In this document: one piece after another, positions 19,803 through 27,987 of the stretch | Numbering within the stretch: the first letter of the stretch is position 1 | How the letters are laid out: every line of letters begins with the position of its first letter | Origin: Ferruginibacter sp. | GTDB taxonomy: Bacteria; Bacteroidota; Bacteroidia; Chitinophagales; Chitinophagaceae | Direction: 5' to 3' | Assembly: GCF_028288465.1 (NCBI RefSeq) | Contig: NZ_JAQBNR010000066.1 | Coordinates: forward strand, 1-42,904 | DNA: 42,904 nucleotides | Translations under genes and position numbers: made by a program | The notes under the pieces: model-generated | Database searches by the model: none | Told to the model about the DNA's origin: nothing | Seen by the model: only the letters and a program-made list of their open reading frames with translations

Positions 19803-20473
19803 AAAAAATCAATTTACTTACATTAAAAAATATGCATTGGCCTGCTGTTGCGCACTTTTAACATGCGCATATTTGCTTCACTGGAATACTATCCTGTCAG
19901 ATAAGGATTACTTTTATTAAGGAAGAATGATTGGATTGATACCAGGAAAATCTTCAGATAAAAATTATTGAATCATTTCGTTCGCCGGCTGTTGCCTGGC
20001 GTCTTCTGTATAGTTAAAAGAGGAGGACTGGTTTAAAAAACCAGTGCGGTAAAATTTGGATTAATTTTTTATAAATGCAAGTTTTCTCAAACTTTTTTTT
20101 CAACTGTTTTAAGATGCTGTTCATACAATATCCCAGGTTAATGACAATCATTTTATCTTTGTCCGGCTATTAATAAAATGCCGCACTTTTTGATGGCAAT
20201 TGTCCAAAATAAACTTCATTTTATCCGCTGCCCGAATTGCAATGACCATTGTTTTTAAAGTCACTGGCTTTCAGTTTTATTTGTACAGTAATTCAATTTC
20301 CACAGGCTGATGGCGACGTCTCCCCCCGGAGTTAAAGAGTTTAACCCAACTACTGAAGTAAAAAATTTTGGCAGAAATCGTCCCTAAGTTGTCGTCTTTA
20401 CACAGTGTCAAATTGGGAAATGAATCCAATCTTTGTCTTGTCAATAAAATTCAAACACAAGATAAATCATGTT
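19803..20473. other. Divergent intergenic region upstream of the five-gene operon
   Basis: No gene is seen in these 670 bp between divergent units. A hairpin lies at 20027-20045 (ACTGGTTT / AAACCAGT, 3-nt loop), with no T-tract on the + side, so it is more likely leader structure for the - strand operon than a terminator. TATCTTTG at 20154-20161 fits the -7 consensus on the + strand but lies 300 bp from the hydrolase start. The second half contains a dispersed repeat copy (20177-20330). Confidence 0.5.
20177..20330 (+). repeat. Dispersed repeat family B, copy 1
   Basis: This stretch aligns along its length with 34504-34665 in the same orientation, sharing for example ACTTCATT, CGAATTGC, ACCATTGT, CTGGCTTTCA and TTTTATTTGTA in order with matching spacing. 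A shorter third piece is at 27602-27640. The two long copies are clearly diverged. Neither strand keeps a common reading frame (one copy has stops where the other is open), so it is probably a non-coding element. Confidence 0.65.
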
Positions 20474-21352
20474 ATGAAAAAGTTATTCAAAACCGGCAAC
20501 CGGCTGAAATCAATACTATTGTTAGTTGTAATCACTATGTTGTCAGTATCTAAATCAAACGGGCAATCAATCAAACCTTCCAACAGTGGCTATGCACCTG
20601 TTAATGGCATCAAAGTATATTACGAAGTATTTGGAGAAGGTAAGCCTTTAGTTTTACTGCATGGCGCTTTTTATACCATTGACTTGAACTGGAGCCAATT
20701 AATCCCTGAACTGTCAAAAACCAGGAAGGTAATTGCAATTGAAATGCAGGGACATGGGCATTCGCCGTTTTCAGATAGAAAATTGTCGATCACTGCTTTG
20801 GCAAGTGATGTAGCCGGTGTAATGGATTACCTGAAAATTGATAGTGCGGATGTTGCAGGATTTAGTATGGGCGGCTCGGTGGCTTACCAGTTTGCTGTAC
20901 AAAGCCCGAAACGGTTGAGAAAATTAGTCATCATTTCATCTACTTATAAAACCGCTGGCTGGCTACCCGTAGTAAACGGCGGGTTTAAAAATTTTAAACC
21001 AGAATTTTTTGATAACACCCCAATCAAAACTGCCTACGATGCAGTGGCACCTGACAAAACAAAATGGAGACCGTTTTTAGCGCAGATGTTTGCTTTCGCA
21101 GAGGAACCATTCAATGTTGGTGACTCCAATATTTCAAAAATTGCGGCTCCTGTATTAGTCATATCCGGTGACAATGATGGACTGGATAAAGTTGAGTTGA
21201 TGAAAACATATCAATTATTGGGCGGTGGAGTTAGTGCCGACATGCAGCCAATGCCGGCATCGCAACTTGCCATTGTTCCTTCCCAGGGGCATGTGAGCCT
21301 GATGATGCAGACCGCAACCATTTTAAATTACCTCAACAGTTTTTTAAAGTAA
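20474..21352 (+). CDS. Exported alpha/beta-fold hydrolase
   Basis: The frame opens at a GTG at 20405, but ATG 20474 gives a normal signal peptide (KKLFKTGNR then a hydrophobic core ending near SNGQ), so the mature protein is probably periplasmic; length 292 aa. The catalytic triad is visible: nucleophile Ser in GFSMGGS (about residue 131), acid Asp in ISGDNDGLD, and His in SQGHVSLM near the C-terminus. The oxyanion region is LLHGAF. This is the layout of haloperoxidase/esterase-type alpha/beta hydrolases (Abhydrolase_1/6); the substrate is unknown. It is flanked by oppositely oriented genes and is probably monocistronic. Confidence 0.85.
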   Translation: MKKLFKTGNRLKSILLLVVITMLSVSKSNGQSIKPSNSGYAPVNGIKVYYEVFGEGKPLVLLHGAFYTIDLNWSQLIPELSKTRKVIAIEMQGHGHSPFSDRKLSITALASDVAGVMDYLKIDSADVAGFSMGGSVAYQFAVQSPKRLRKLVIISSTYKTAGWLPVVNGGFKNFKPEFFDNTPIKTAYDAVAPDKTKWRPFLAQMFAFAEEPFNVGDSNISKIAAPVLVISGDNDGLDKVELMKTYQLLGGGVSADMQPMPASQLAIVPSQGHVSLMMQTATILNYLNSFLK

Positions 21353-21529
21353 CGAGTTGAATCCGCGTATCGAATACCAAAGCATTATAATAATCAACAC
21401 AGAATCGTAGCCAGGTCATCCAGACAAAACACAACTACAATATCGCTGTAAATGAAGGAGGTTGTTTATTGATAACATGTAATGTAAAAAACACGATGAG
21501 AAAAATAAAATTGCAAATGCAATTGACCA

Positions 21530-23386
21530 TCAACTATCGGGCGCTTTGTCTGCATATCGTGGAGCTACCTCCGGGATGCTGCGAATAACTGGTGGAAAAC
21601 TCGGGCTCTTCATCCAAAATTTTTTTTCATCCGGCAAACCAGCGAGGAAAGTACTCATTTGCTCATGGCCTTTTTTGATTGTTTCATTCCATTTTTTGTC
21701 ATCCAGTAAGCCAACCCCTTTCAGATCCATTTCAAGATACAGCGACACTTTACCTTTGGCATTTTCCTGCCGCTGGCGGCTGTTGAGGGTAAGAGAATTA
21801 ATAATCAACGACATGATGCCGGGAATTTTGTATCTCCGCCTGCCTGTAATTTTATCCCATGCCAAGGTGATTGCAGAAGGTGTTTCAGTATAATCGATCT
21901 CCCTCGTTGAAAGACTTGACAACGAGATGGCAATAATGTGCCGGACGGGATACTGGTACATTGGCTCGATCGGTAAATTATCTACTACTCCTCCGTCAAC
22001 ATGTAATTGTCCATTGATTACCACCGGCGGAAAAACGCCTGGAATGGCCATACTCGCCTGGATCATTTTGCTGGCAAGTCCTCCATCATGCACAGCGGTG
22101 GCAGAACTGGTAAAGTTGGTAGACACACAGTATGAGTTCACCCAAATATCTTCTAATTCAGATTCGCCGAACATGCGCCGGATGAAACCGATCATTTTTT
22201 TACCTGACATAATGGAAATAAATGGCCAGGAATAATCATTGGTCATAAGCCGGGCTTTGGCGGACGCCTCGCAAAGCAGTTCGACCTTTGGAAAATTAAA
22301 ATCGGAATGGCTCATCCCGATACCGTAGAGAGCGCCGGCACTGGTTCCTCCAAGGAAATCAATCTCAATTCCCGCCTCATACATTGCCCGTGTTGCGCCT
22401 ACGTGAGCGAAGCCTTTTGTTCCGCCCCCGCCAAATACAACTCCGATCGCCTGGTTGGAAATGATACGGCAAAACCGTCGGGTGTCCGCAGCATGTCCTT
22501 TACGCACGTGAATGTGCAAGTTTACGGCACGTTTTTGAAGCCAGCGACTGGTTTGTTGCGGTAAGGAACCTGTATTTTCATGTAAGAAGGCGATGTATAT
22601 TTTTTTATTCAGAATACTTTGAGCGTAGAGGTCCAGTGTTTTTTCAATATGGTACAAGCTCGTATCAGCCAGAAAATTAGTGGCAACTATTACCAAATCG
22701 GCATAGAGCAGGGCCTGCCGCGACCATTCAAGATTCGCCTCCGAACACACCAGAATATTCAGTCCCTCGTGTTCTTCCAGTGTATCAAATGTAGTTTTAA
22801 AATGCAGCCCCGGTTGTGAATCGTATTCATAAACCTGGATCGGCGTTCCGTTTTCTCCGAGGGTACGTTCTATATCATTTGTCCAGGGGCTCAGGTCATG
22901 GTGTGCCTGCAGGTTGATGACAGCAATATTTTTGGGCGCATTACTCGTGTGTTGCTCCAGCATATTCCGCCTTAGTCTTTTAATAAGAAAACTTGTTAGC
23001 TTACCCGCAAACCCGGGATTTTGAGCGACCAGGTTTAAATATTCCTGTTTGGTGATTTCTAAAACAGTGGTGGCCCGAATCGCCAATACCGCTGCCATTC
23101 TCGGTTCGTTTGTGAATAACGCAAATTCACCGGTGGGTTCACCTTCTCCAATATCACCCAGGATTTGCAAGGCTCCATTGTCTTCATGCACAGCCCGTAA
23201 CCTTCCACTTAAAACAATATAAAGTGAGTCCTGGATATCCCCCTGCCTGAATAAATATTCCCCGGAGTCGATTTGCTGTTTCTCACCTGCTGCGTGAATT
23301 TTACAAATGGCGTCATAACCCAGGTCATGAAATAATTTACTAAGAATGTTAAGATGATGCCGGTCAGGATTGGTCAGGTTTTCCAA
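21530..23386 (-). CDS. Cyclic nucleotide-binding domain / patatin-like phospholipase fusion
   Basis: A 618-residue protein with three parts. Residues ~12-140 are a cNMP-binding (CAP_ED) domain with the GEYLFRQGD and GEPTGEFAL blocks. Residues ~150-300 are a middle region like that of bacterial NTE-type proteins. Residues ~313-480 are a patatin domain with oxyanion loop GGGGTKG (319-325), nucleophile elbow GTSAG with Ser349, and catalytic Asp464 in VDGGVVDN. It should hydrolyse phospholipids or lysophospholipids at the inner membrane face, controlled by a cyclic nucleotide or similar ligand, as in neuropathy target esterase relatives. There is no signal peptide. It is separated from yceI by a strong palindromic terminator, so it has its own promoter. 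Confidence 0.9.
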   Translation of the reverse strand: MENLTNPDRHHLNILSKLFHDLGYDAICKIHAAGEKQQIDSGEYLFRQGDIQDSLYIVLSGRLRAVHEDNGALQILGDIGEGEPTGEFALFTNEPRMAAVLAIRATTVLEITKQEYLNLVAQNPGFAGKLTSFLIKRLRRNMLEQHTSNAPKNIAVINLQAHHDLSPWTNDIERTLGENGTPIQVYEYDSQPGLHFKTTFDTLEEHEGLNILVCSEANLEWSRQALLYADLVIVATNFLADTSLYHIEKTLDLYAQSILNKKIYIAFLHENTGSLPQQTSRWLQKRAVNLHIHVRKGHAADTRRFCRIISNQAIGVVFGGGGTKGFAHVGATRAMYEAGIEIDFLGGTSAGALYGIGMSHSDFNFPKVELLCEASAKARLMTNDYSWPFISIMSGKKMIGFIRRMFGESELEDIWVNSYCVSTNFTSSATAVHDGGLASKMIQASMAIPGVFPPVVINGQLHVDGGVVDNLPIEPMYQYPVRHIIAISLSSLSTREIDYTETPSAITLAWDKITGRRRYKIPGIMSLIINSLTLNSRQRQENAKGKVSLYLEMDLKGVGLLDDKKWNETIKKGHEQMSTFLAGLPDEKKFWMKSPSFPPVIRSIPEVAPRYADKAPDS

Positions 23387-23491
23387 GGTTTCAGTTTAAA
23401 GTATAAGATCCATGCTAAAGTTATTCCGAAGTTTCTGCATTATATCACTACAAGTTATTTAAATACTGGCACAAATGTGTTGGTATAAATT

Positions 23492-23527
23492 AAGAAAACC
23501 CGTAGTTGGCCAACTACGGGTTTTCTT
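23492..23527 (-). terminator. Terminator after yceI (perfect 36-nt palindrome)
   Basis: An 18-bp perfect inverted repeat centred on TTGGCCAA, with A-rich and T-rich edges on both sides (AAGAAAACCCG...CGGGTTTTCTT). On the - strand it follows the yceI stop at 23595 by about 70 bp and ends in a T-tract, so it should terminate yceI transcription before the patatin gene. The symmetry means it could work in both directions. Confidence 0.85.
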
Positions 23528-23594
23528 TAGTGAATCAACAGCGTAGCAATTGCAAAAACATTTATTGCCCGAACCTGCCATCAGCGTAGGTTAT

Positions 23595-24143
23595 CTATAC
23601 TGCTTCTTCCACCAATTCAGCCACCTGGATATTGGCAATCAGTTTTATATCTTCACCCAAACCTAAGCCGCCCGTATCTGTTAGCTTATTCCACGTCATA
23701 CCAAATTTGTTGCGGTTAATTATTCCCGTCACTTCAAAGCCATGCTTTATTACACCGTGCCCGTTATTTTCAGAACCGCCATATTCTACATGCAGTTCAA
23801 CGGGTTTGGTTACACCCTTTAAAGTTAAGTTGCCTGTCATTTTATAGTCATTACCGTCCGTTTTTTTAAAAGAGGTAGATTCAAAAGTTATTTGCGGATA
23901 CTGATCTGCAGAAAAGAAGTCACCGGCTTGTAAATGTTCATCACGCTGCTGCTGATTGGTGTCGATACTCTTTACATCAATTGCAATGGTTACCTTTGCA
24001 TCATTAAAGTCGTCTCCCTGCGTCACCACTTGTCCCTCAAACTTTCTGAACGAACCGGTTACGGTAGAGATCACCAAATGTTTGATTTTAAATAACACTT
24101 CTGAATGCATCGGGTCTATTACCCATGTTGTTGTATTTGCCAT
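23595..24143 (-). CDS. YceI family lipocalin-like protein
   Basis: A 182-residue protein beginning TTTWVIDPMHSEVLFKIKHL, the classic YceI start (a W..D..HS.v.F..kH pattern), with later family blocks SIDTNQQQRDEHLQ, FFSADQYPQITF and the C-terminal MTWNKLTDTGGLGLGEDIKL. YceI proteins are extended beta-barrels that bind polyisoprenoid-type lipids. No signal peptide is present, so this is a cytoplasmic version. It is transcribed divergently from an hxlR-family regulator 108 bp away, with a tandem operator between them, which implies redox or electrophile-type control by that regulator. A -7 element lies at 24163-24170. Confidence 0.92.
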   Translation of the reverse strand: MANTTTWVIDPMHSEVLFKIKHLVISTVTGSFRKFEGQVVTQGDDFNDAKVTIAIDVKSIDTNQQQRDEHLQAGDFFSADQYPQITFESTSFKKTDGNDYKMTGNLTLKGVTKPVELHVEYGGSENNGHGVIKHGFEVTGIINRNKFGMTWNKLTDTGGLGLGEDIKLIANIQVAELVEEAV

Positions 24144-24162
24144 ATTTTTTTGTTTTGAAACT

Positions 24163-24170
24163 CAAAATTA
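24163..24170 (-). promoter_or_regulatory. yceI -7 promoter element
   Basis: Read on the - strand the sequence is TAATTTTG, an exact TAnnTTTG match, 20 bp upstream of the yceI start. A CAA (TTG on the - strand) at 24186-24188 is 15 bp away, shorter than the usual 19-21 bp, so the -33 half is uncertain. Confidence 0.55.
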
Positions 24171-24197
24171 ATTAACCTTGCTATCCAATAGATAGTT

Positions 24198-24233
24198 GTT
24201 ACCTGCGGGTAAGTAGTTACCCACAAGTAAGTA
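24198..24233. promoter_or_regulatory. Tandem operator for the HxlR-type regulator
   Basis: Two back-to-back 18-bp direct repeats, GTTACCTGCGGGTAAGTA (24198-24215) and GTTACCCACAAGTAAGTA (24216-24233), lie in the yceI-hxlR divergent gap. The first contains an inverted repeat TTACC/GGTAA. HxlR family proteins (HxlR, YodB, HypR) bind paired sites like this as dimers, so this is the likely operator controlling yceI and the regulator itself. Confidence 0.65.
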
Positions 24234-24251
24234 CAAACAAAAACAGCAGTT

Positions 24252-24614
24252 ATGAACCAGAAAGACAGCGTATGCCAGCAGAAGCTGATGGTTACCAGGG
24301 ATGCCGTGGAAGTAATACAGGGCAAATGGAGATTGCCGATAGTACTTGCCCTTACATTTGGCAGCAAACGCTTTGGTGAACTGCAAAGAGATATTGCGGA
24401 TATATCGCCCAAAATGTTGTCGCAGGAGTTAAAGGCGTTGGAAGAAAATAAAATTATTACCCGTACCATGTACGACAGTATGCCGGTAATTGTAGAGTAT
24501 TCATTAACCCCGCTTGGCAAGTCGATGAATAAAATGCTGGAGGAATTGTTGAAATGGGGCGTTCACTTCAGGGAAGAGATTTTAGGTAAGCAGGCCGTTG
24601 CAAAGCGCTCCTGA
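24252..24614 (+). CDS. HxlR family winged-helix transcriptional regulator
   Basis: This 120-residue protein has the family pattern: Cys8 near the N-terminus, VIQGKWRLPIVLAL (about 21-34), RFGELQRDIADISPKMLSQELKALEE (recognition helix region) and the wing ending VIVEYSLTPLGKSM. The conserved N-terminal cysteine is the redox/electrophile-sensing residue in characterised relatives such as YodB and HypR; the same sensing role here is inferred. It is divergent from yceI, and a tandem operator lies between the two, so it probably represses both genes. Its stop is almost directly followed by a dispersed repeat (24622-24905). Confidence 0.9.
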   Translation: MNQKDSVCQQKLMVTRDAVEVIQGKWRLPIVLALTFGSKRFGELQRDIADISPKMLSQELKALEENKIITRTMYDSMPVIVEYSLTPLGKSMNKMLEELLKWGVHFREEILGKQAVAKRS

Positions 24615-24621
24615 TTTCCTG

Positions 24622-24905
24622 TTAGCGCAGGCATCTCTTCAAACTGGCATTGCTTACTTTGGCGCAACGGTATAACGTGGGCAATGTGCGCCACGTAGGC
24701 TTGTACCAATTCGGTATATGGAAAGTAAGCTTTTCCACTAATTTATATGCTGACTATTTTTGTTTGCAAATGCTAACGGTACTGCAGCATCGGTGCATCA
24801 TTGTTGTTAATATATTTGTTGTATTTCATAAGGGCAGCCAACTCCACTATCCTGCCCTTCCCCAATGCCAACTTCTCTTCAGAAGAGCGCTTGCACCAAA
24901 CGGCC
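24622..24905 (+). repeat. Dispersed two-arm repeat (family A), copy 1, full-length but diverged
   Basis: The left arm (24622-24708, containing GCATCTCTTCAAAC and GGCAATGTGCGCC), a central spacer and a right arm in inverted orientation (about 24800-24905, ending GCGCTTGCACCAAACGG) align over their whole length with the copy at 32641-32912. It fills the gap between hxlR and the serine hydrolase gene, whose stop lies 6 bp beyond. Confidence 0.7.
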
Positions 24906-24910
24906 ATGCC

Positions 24911-26374
24911 TTATTTGGTTGATTTGAGTTTTTTTATTTGTTGCGCTGCATTGCTATTTTGAGGGTTTAGTTTCAGTGACAGTTCATAATTTTTTATGGC
25001 CAGTTCAGTATCGCCTTCCTCTGCATAGATTTCCCCCAGGCTATCGAATGCATTCGCACTTGCCGGATATAGAAACACATTCAGTTTAAATATTGCCAGA
25101 GCATCGGGCACTCTTTTTTGTTTGATAAGTTTATATCCCCAACTATTGATTTCATTTTCTTTTATGGTAAATTCTTTATTTGCTTTCCTGATTTTTTTTA
25201 CTTCTTCTGCTGCATTTTTATATCCTACTTTATCCAACGCAGCCTTTAGCAATTTCACAGATGCAGAAAGCCCGAAACCATTCGCTTCTTTCATATCCGG
25301 GATAAACAAGCCTGCCAGTTCATCAATAAATTCATCCGGCAACCCGCCTGACAGATTTGTAAGAACAATAATTGAAAGGTCATCGCCGGGATAAAGAAAT
25401 ACTGCCGAACGTCCGCCACCCACAAGCGCTAAGGCCGGATGCTCCGTTCTCTTTACAACCGCCCAGCCGGCAGCATACCCATTAATCAAACTGCTAAACC
25501 CGCCTGTTTCGCCGTCATTCAGTACAGCAGGCGTCCAAAGTGCAGTAAGGCTCTGTGGTTGTTTTAGTAATTGCAGGTTCTGCAATGCAATAATCCAGTC
25601 CGCCATTTCTGCTGCTGTTGAACTCATGCCGGCAGCCGTTTGCAAAAAGGGAGGAAATGAGAAGAACATATTGTTGAGCTTTCCCTTTTGATACTGGTAA
25701 CTGCAGGCTGCATGCGCTACAATGTTTTTTGTTGCACCAAAACCAGAGTGAATGGTTTTCGGCATACCTGCTTTTACCAATTGTTCATTTGTAATAAATT
25801 CCTGGAACGACATGCCACTCAGTTTGTCAATAATGAGACCGAGCAGTAAATAATTGGTTTGGTTATAACTGAATTTTTCACCGGGCTTAAAGTCAATGGG
25901 CATTACAAGCACCTTCCTCCAGGCTTCTTCCGGATCGCCGGATATCATAACGGCTTCCTCTTCGTCTACAATATCGGGAATCCCGGAAATATGTGACAAT
26001 AGTTGCTGCACCGTTACCCGGTTCCATGTATCAGGCAAGCCGGCCAGGTATTCGGAAATAGTAGAATTCAGCTTTAATTTTCCAGCTTCCACTAATTGCA
26101 ATGTCGCAACGCCGGTAAATGCCTTTGTAATTGAATTGATGCTAAAAACAGTTTTGTCGCTTACAGGAATCGAATCCTGCAGGTTTGCCAGTCCATAGTT
26201 GCCCGTTTTAATAATCTTTCCATGCCTCACAACAGCCAGTTGTAAGCCTGGTATTCTACGCTTCTGCATTTGGTTTTGTACAAAAGCATCAATACTGTCA
26301 GCCTGCGCAAAAACAATATTGTTACATGCGAAAATCAGCAGCAGGATAAGTCCCTTTTTCAAATATTCCTTCAT
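24911..26374 (-). CDS. Exported serine hydrolase (class C beta-lactamase fold) with C-terminal TPR
   Basis: A 487-residue protein with an N-terminal signal peptide (KEYLKKG, hydrophobic core, cleavage after VFAQ). The penicillin-binding-protein fold follows: catalytic SITK with Ser81 and Lys84, a second motif SYNQTNYLLLG (Tyr170), and the third region VGGGRSAVF. Residues ~415-480 form a tetratricopeptide repeat (SLGEIYAEEGDTELAIKNYE). Such TPR-bearing serine hydrolases are common in Bacteroidota; they are esterases or D-amino-peptidases more often than true beta-lactamases. The second motif is YNQ instead of the usual Y-S/A-N, so activity may be altered. Probably periplasmic and monocistronic. 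Confidence 0.88.
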   Translation of the reverse strand: MKEYLKKGLILLLIFACNNIVFAQADSIDAFVQNQMQKRRIPGLQLAVVRHGKIIKTGNYGLANLQDSIPVSDKTVFSINSITKAFTGVATLQLVEAGKLKLNSTISEYLAGLPDTWNRVTVQQLLSHISGIPDIVDEEEAVMISGDPEEAWRKVLVMPIDFKPGEKFSYNQTNYLLLGLIIDKLSGMSFQEFITNEQLVKAGMPKTIHSGFGATKNIVAHAACSYQYQKGKLNNMFFSFPPFLQTAAGMSSTAAEMADWIIALQNLQLLKQPQSLTALWTPAVLNDGETGGFSSLINGYAAGWAVVKRTEHPALALVGGGRSAVFLYPGDDLSIIVLTNLSGGLPDEFIDELAGLFIPDMKEANGFGLSASVKLLKAALDKVGYKNAAEEVKKIRKANKEFTIKENEINSWGYKLIKQKRVPDALAIFKLNVFLYPASANAFDSLGEIYAEEGDTELAIKNYELSLKLNPQNSNAAQQIKKLKSTK

Positions 26375-26743
26375 AATTTATTAAGTTGCCGCAAAGGAAC
26401 ACCATTCCGTTTTGACTATGTCATTTATTATTCGGTAAGATTCATTACTCAATATAGACTGGATAACTGTAACTACCTGCGGGATTATTTCTGTAAAGAT
26501 TTAGATTACCCGGGTAAGGTTTCATACAGCGACCCGGGCGTTGTGCTGTCGGGATATTTTCCTCCGCCGGCAGGTAACCGCTGCCAAATGGACAATTACA
26601 AATTCATTGTTTGTACTAAATTTGAGCGATGCTGGTCAAAACCAAAACTTAAGACTGGCTTTGCTTTTAGCTGATAATTGCTCGTGATGCACCAATATTA
26701 TAAAACCCCATGTCAGCGGTTAGTTGTTGCAAGCCCTCCGGCA
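26375..26743. other. Intergenic stretch, nothing recognised
   Basis: The 369 bp between the arr fusion and the serine hydrolase contain several short GC-rich inverted words (ACCCGGG and CCTGCGGG) but no convincing gene, promoter consensus or terminator. A + strand frame across it (to 26674) has no recognisable protein features. Confidence 0.4.
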
Positions 26744-27487
26744 TTAGTTAATTATTTCTCCTTTATTGTTTGCCAATTTTTCACGAAATCTTTTAAGTTC
26801 TTCGGGAGTTTGCCGAACCCAGTTTGTTACTTCTCCCACTATTTTCAATGGGGCTTCTGAGCGGTAGGAACGAGTTGGATTACCTGGAAATTTTTTATCT
26901 GTAAGGTTGGGATCATTTTCATAATCACCTGTTGGTTCAACAATATACACCCGTTCATTTCCATCGCCTTTTGCTAATGCAGCAGCAAGTCCCGCCCCAT
27001 TTACCAGTGCTGTAAAATAAATATGATTCATTTTAATTTCGGATTTGTAATTAGAAATACCACCCGCCGTTAATAAATCGCCAACCAGCAAATCGGCTTT
27101 CGTACCATGATAAAACGGGCCTTTATCGGCAGGATTTGTCTGAAATAAAATTGCCAATTCTGCATTCTCTTTTGCCTTGTTATAGTCTTTTAAATCTTCA
27201 TAGCATTTGGCAATATTTAAATAGAGTGCAGGAAATGCACTTTTAACAGAATCGCTATCTGCTTTTAAAGCAAACTGCAAAGTTGTTTCAAGCCATCTTA
27301 ATTTGCCGGATACAGTTTTTTGTTGCCGGGCGATATAATGTGCAGCAAGAAACTTTTCAAAGTCATTTGCCGCTTCTTCCCAGGCCTGCTGAAATACGTT
27401 GATTGCCTCGTCATGCTTACCTTTTTCTTCCATATCCATCCCTTGAATACAGCGTTTAACAACATTGTTGAAGGGTGAGAATTCCAT
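26744..27487 (-). CDS. arr: TPR-domain / NAD+-rifampin ADP-ribosyltransferase (Arr) fusion
   Basis: Residues ~1-115 are helical TPR-like repeats (DEAINVFQQAWEEAA; ALYLNIAKCYEDLKDYNKA). Residues ~120-235 are an Arr domain: FYHGTKADLLVGDLL, MNHIYFTALVNGA, YIVEPTGDYENDPN, LTDKKFPGNPTRSYRS and IVGEVTNWV. The catalytic residues of M. smegmatis Arr (His19, Tyr49, Asp84) correspond to His127, Tyr157 and Asp192 here with identical spacing. Arr transfers ADP-ribose from NAD+ to the rifamycin C23 hydroxyl and inactivates the drug, so this gene may confer rifamycin resistance. The TPR half is the unusual part and could recruit a partner or another target. It sits next to repeat elements and a gene remnant, which suggests acquisition. 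Confidence 0.9.
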   Translation of the reverse strand: MEFSPFNNVVKRCIQGMDMEEKGKHDEAINVFQQAWEEAANDFEKFLAAHYIARQQKTVSGKLRWLETTLQFALKADSDSVKSAFPALYLNIAKCYEDLKDYNKAKENAELAILFQTNPADKGPFYHGTKADLLVGDLLTAGGISNYKSEIKMNHIYFTALVNGAGLAAALAKGDGNERVYIVEPTGDYENDPNLTDKKFPGNPTRSYRSEAPLKIVGEVTNWVRQTPEELKRFREKLANNKGEIIN

Positions 27488-27494
27488 TTTCTGA

Positions 27495-27578
27495 TTATTT
27501 TTTCTTTTTATTTTTTTCTATTTGTTCACCAATGGCCGGGGTTGCTCTTATCTGCCGCAATGGCTCGATAATAACCAT
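27495..27578 (-). pseudogene. Remnant of a small gene (3' end only) upstream of arr
   Basis: On the - strand a frame with protein-like composition reads MVIIEPLRQIRATPAIGEQ and ends in a Lys-rich tail with stop at 27495. The open frame continues upstream to about 27620 (WQHLYKPDENN), where it runs into a piece of dispersed repeat B and then a stop. It looks like the C-terminus of a gene truncated by the repeat. A genuine 27-aa peptide starting at 27578 cannot be excluded. The parent family is not recognised. Confidence 0.35.
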
Positions 27579-27601
27579 GTTGTTTTCATCCGGCTTGTAT
27601 A

Positions 27602-27640
27602 AATGCTGCCACTTACTGACGGTAATTGTTCAACAATAAA
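27602..27640 (+). repeat. Dispersed repeat family B, short partial copy
   Basis: AATGCTGCCACTTACTGACG and the following GGTAATTGTTCAACAAT closely match 34505-34541 and more weakly 20178-20212. A further match (GATAATTCA) lies at 27662-27670, so this is probably a copy with an internal deletion. Confidence 0.5.
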
Positions 27641-27799
27641 GAAAGTGGCTCCCATAATTTTGATAATTCAAATTTAGGAACTACAACCATCAACTCCTAA
27701 TGTCTACCACTGCTATCTCCTGTTCGGGTGGTGAAAGTCGTATGGCTGCTGCTATTGAAATTGATTGGTAGTTGTCGGCATTTACTATGCAGCTATATT

Positions 27800-27935
27800 G
27801 GCTGCTCAATACTTGCTATTTGGGCCAATGCAGGCATTGCAAAGTAAGACTTGCCCGATAATTGATGTGCTGCTATTTCATCTTCCCCCTTGCGGCAACT
27901 CAACTCACTTTAGCAGAACGCTTGCCCCAAACTGT
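27800..27935 (+). repeat. Dispersed two-arm repeat (family A), degraded copy
   Basis: The centre (TGCAGGCATTGCAAAGTAAG, then CCCGATAATTGATGTGCTGC) matches the centre of the copies at 32641 and 37096. The end (CAACTCACTTTAGCAGAACG, then CTTGCCCCAAACTG) matches the right arm. The left arm is lost or too diverged to see. Confidence 0.5.
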
Positions 27936-27965
27936 GTTGTCTAACTGTGTATCAATTCACTCTTC

Positions 27966-27973
27966 TATCTTTG
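27966..27973 (+). promoter_or_regulatory. -7 promoter element of the GH43 gene
   Basis: TATCTTTG is an exact TAnnTTTG match just 14 bp before ATG 27988 and 23 bp before ATG 27997. This implies a very short leader, or a start at 27997. The nearest TTG (27937-27939) is 26 bp upstream, longer than the usual 19-21 bp spacing. Confidence 0.5.
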
Positions 27974-27987
27974 GACGATAACTATAA

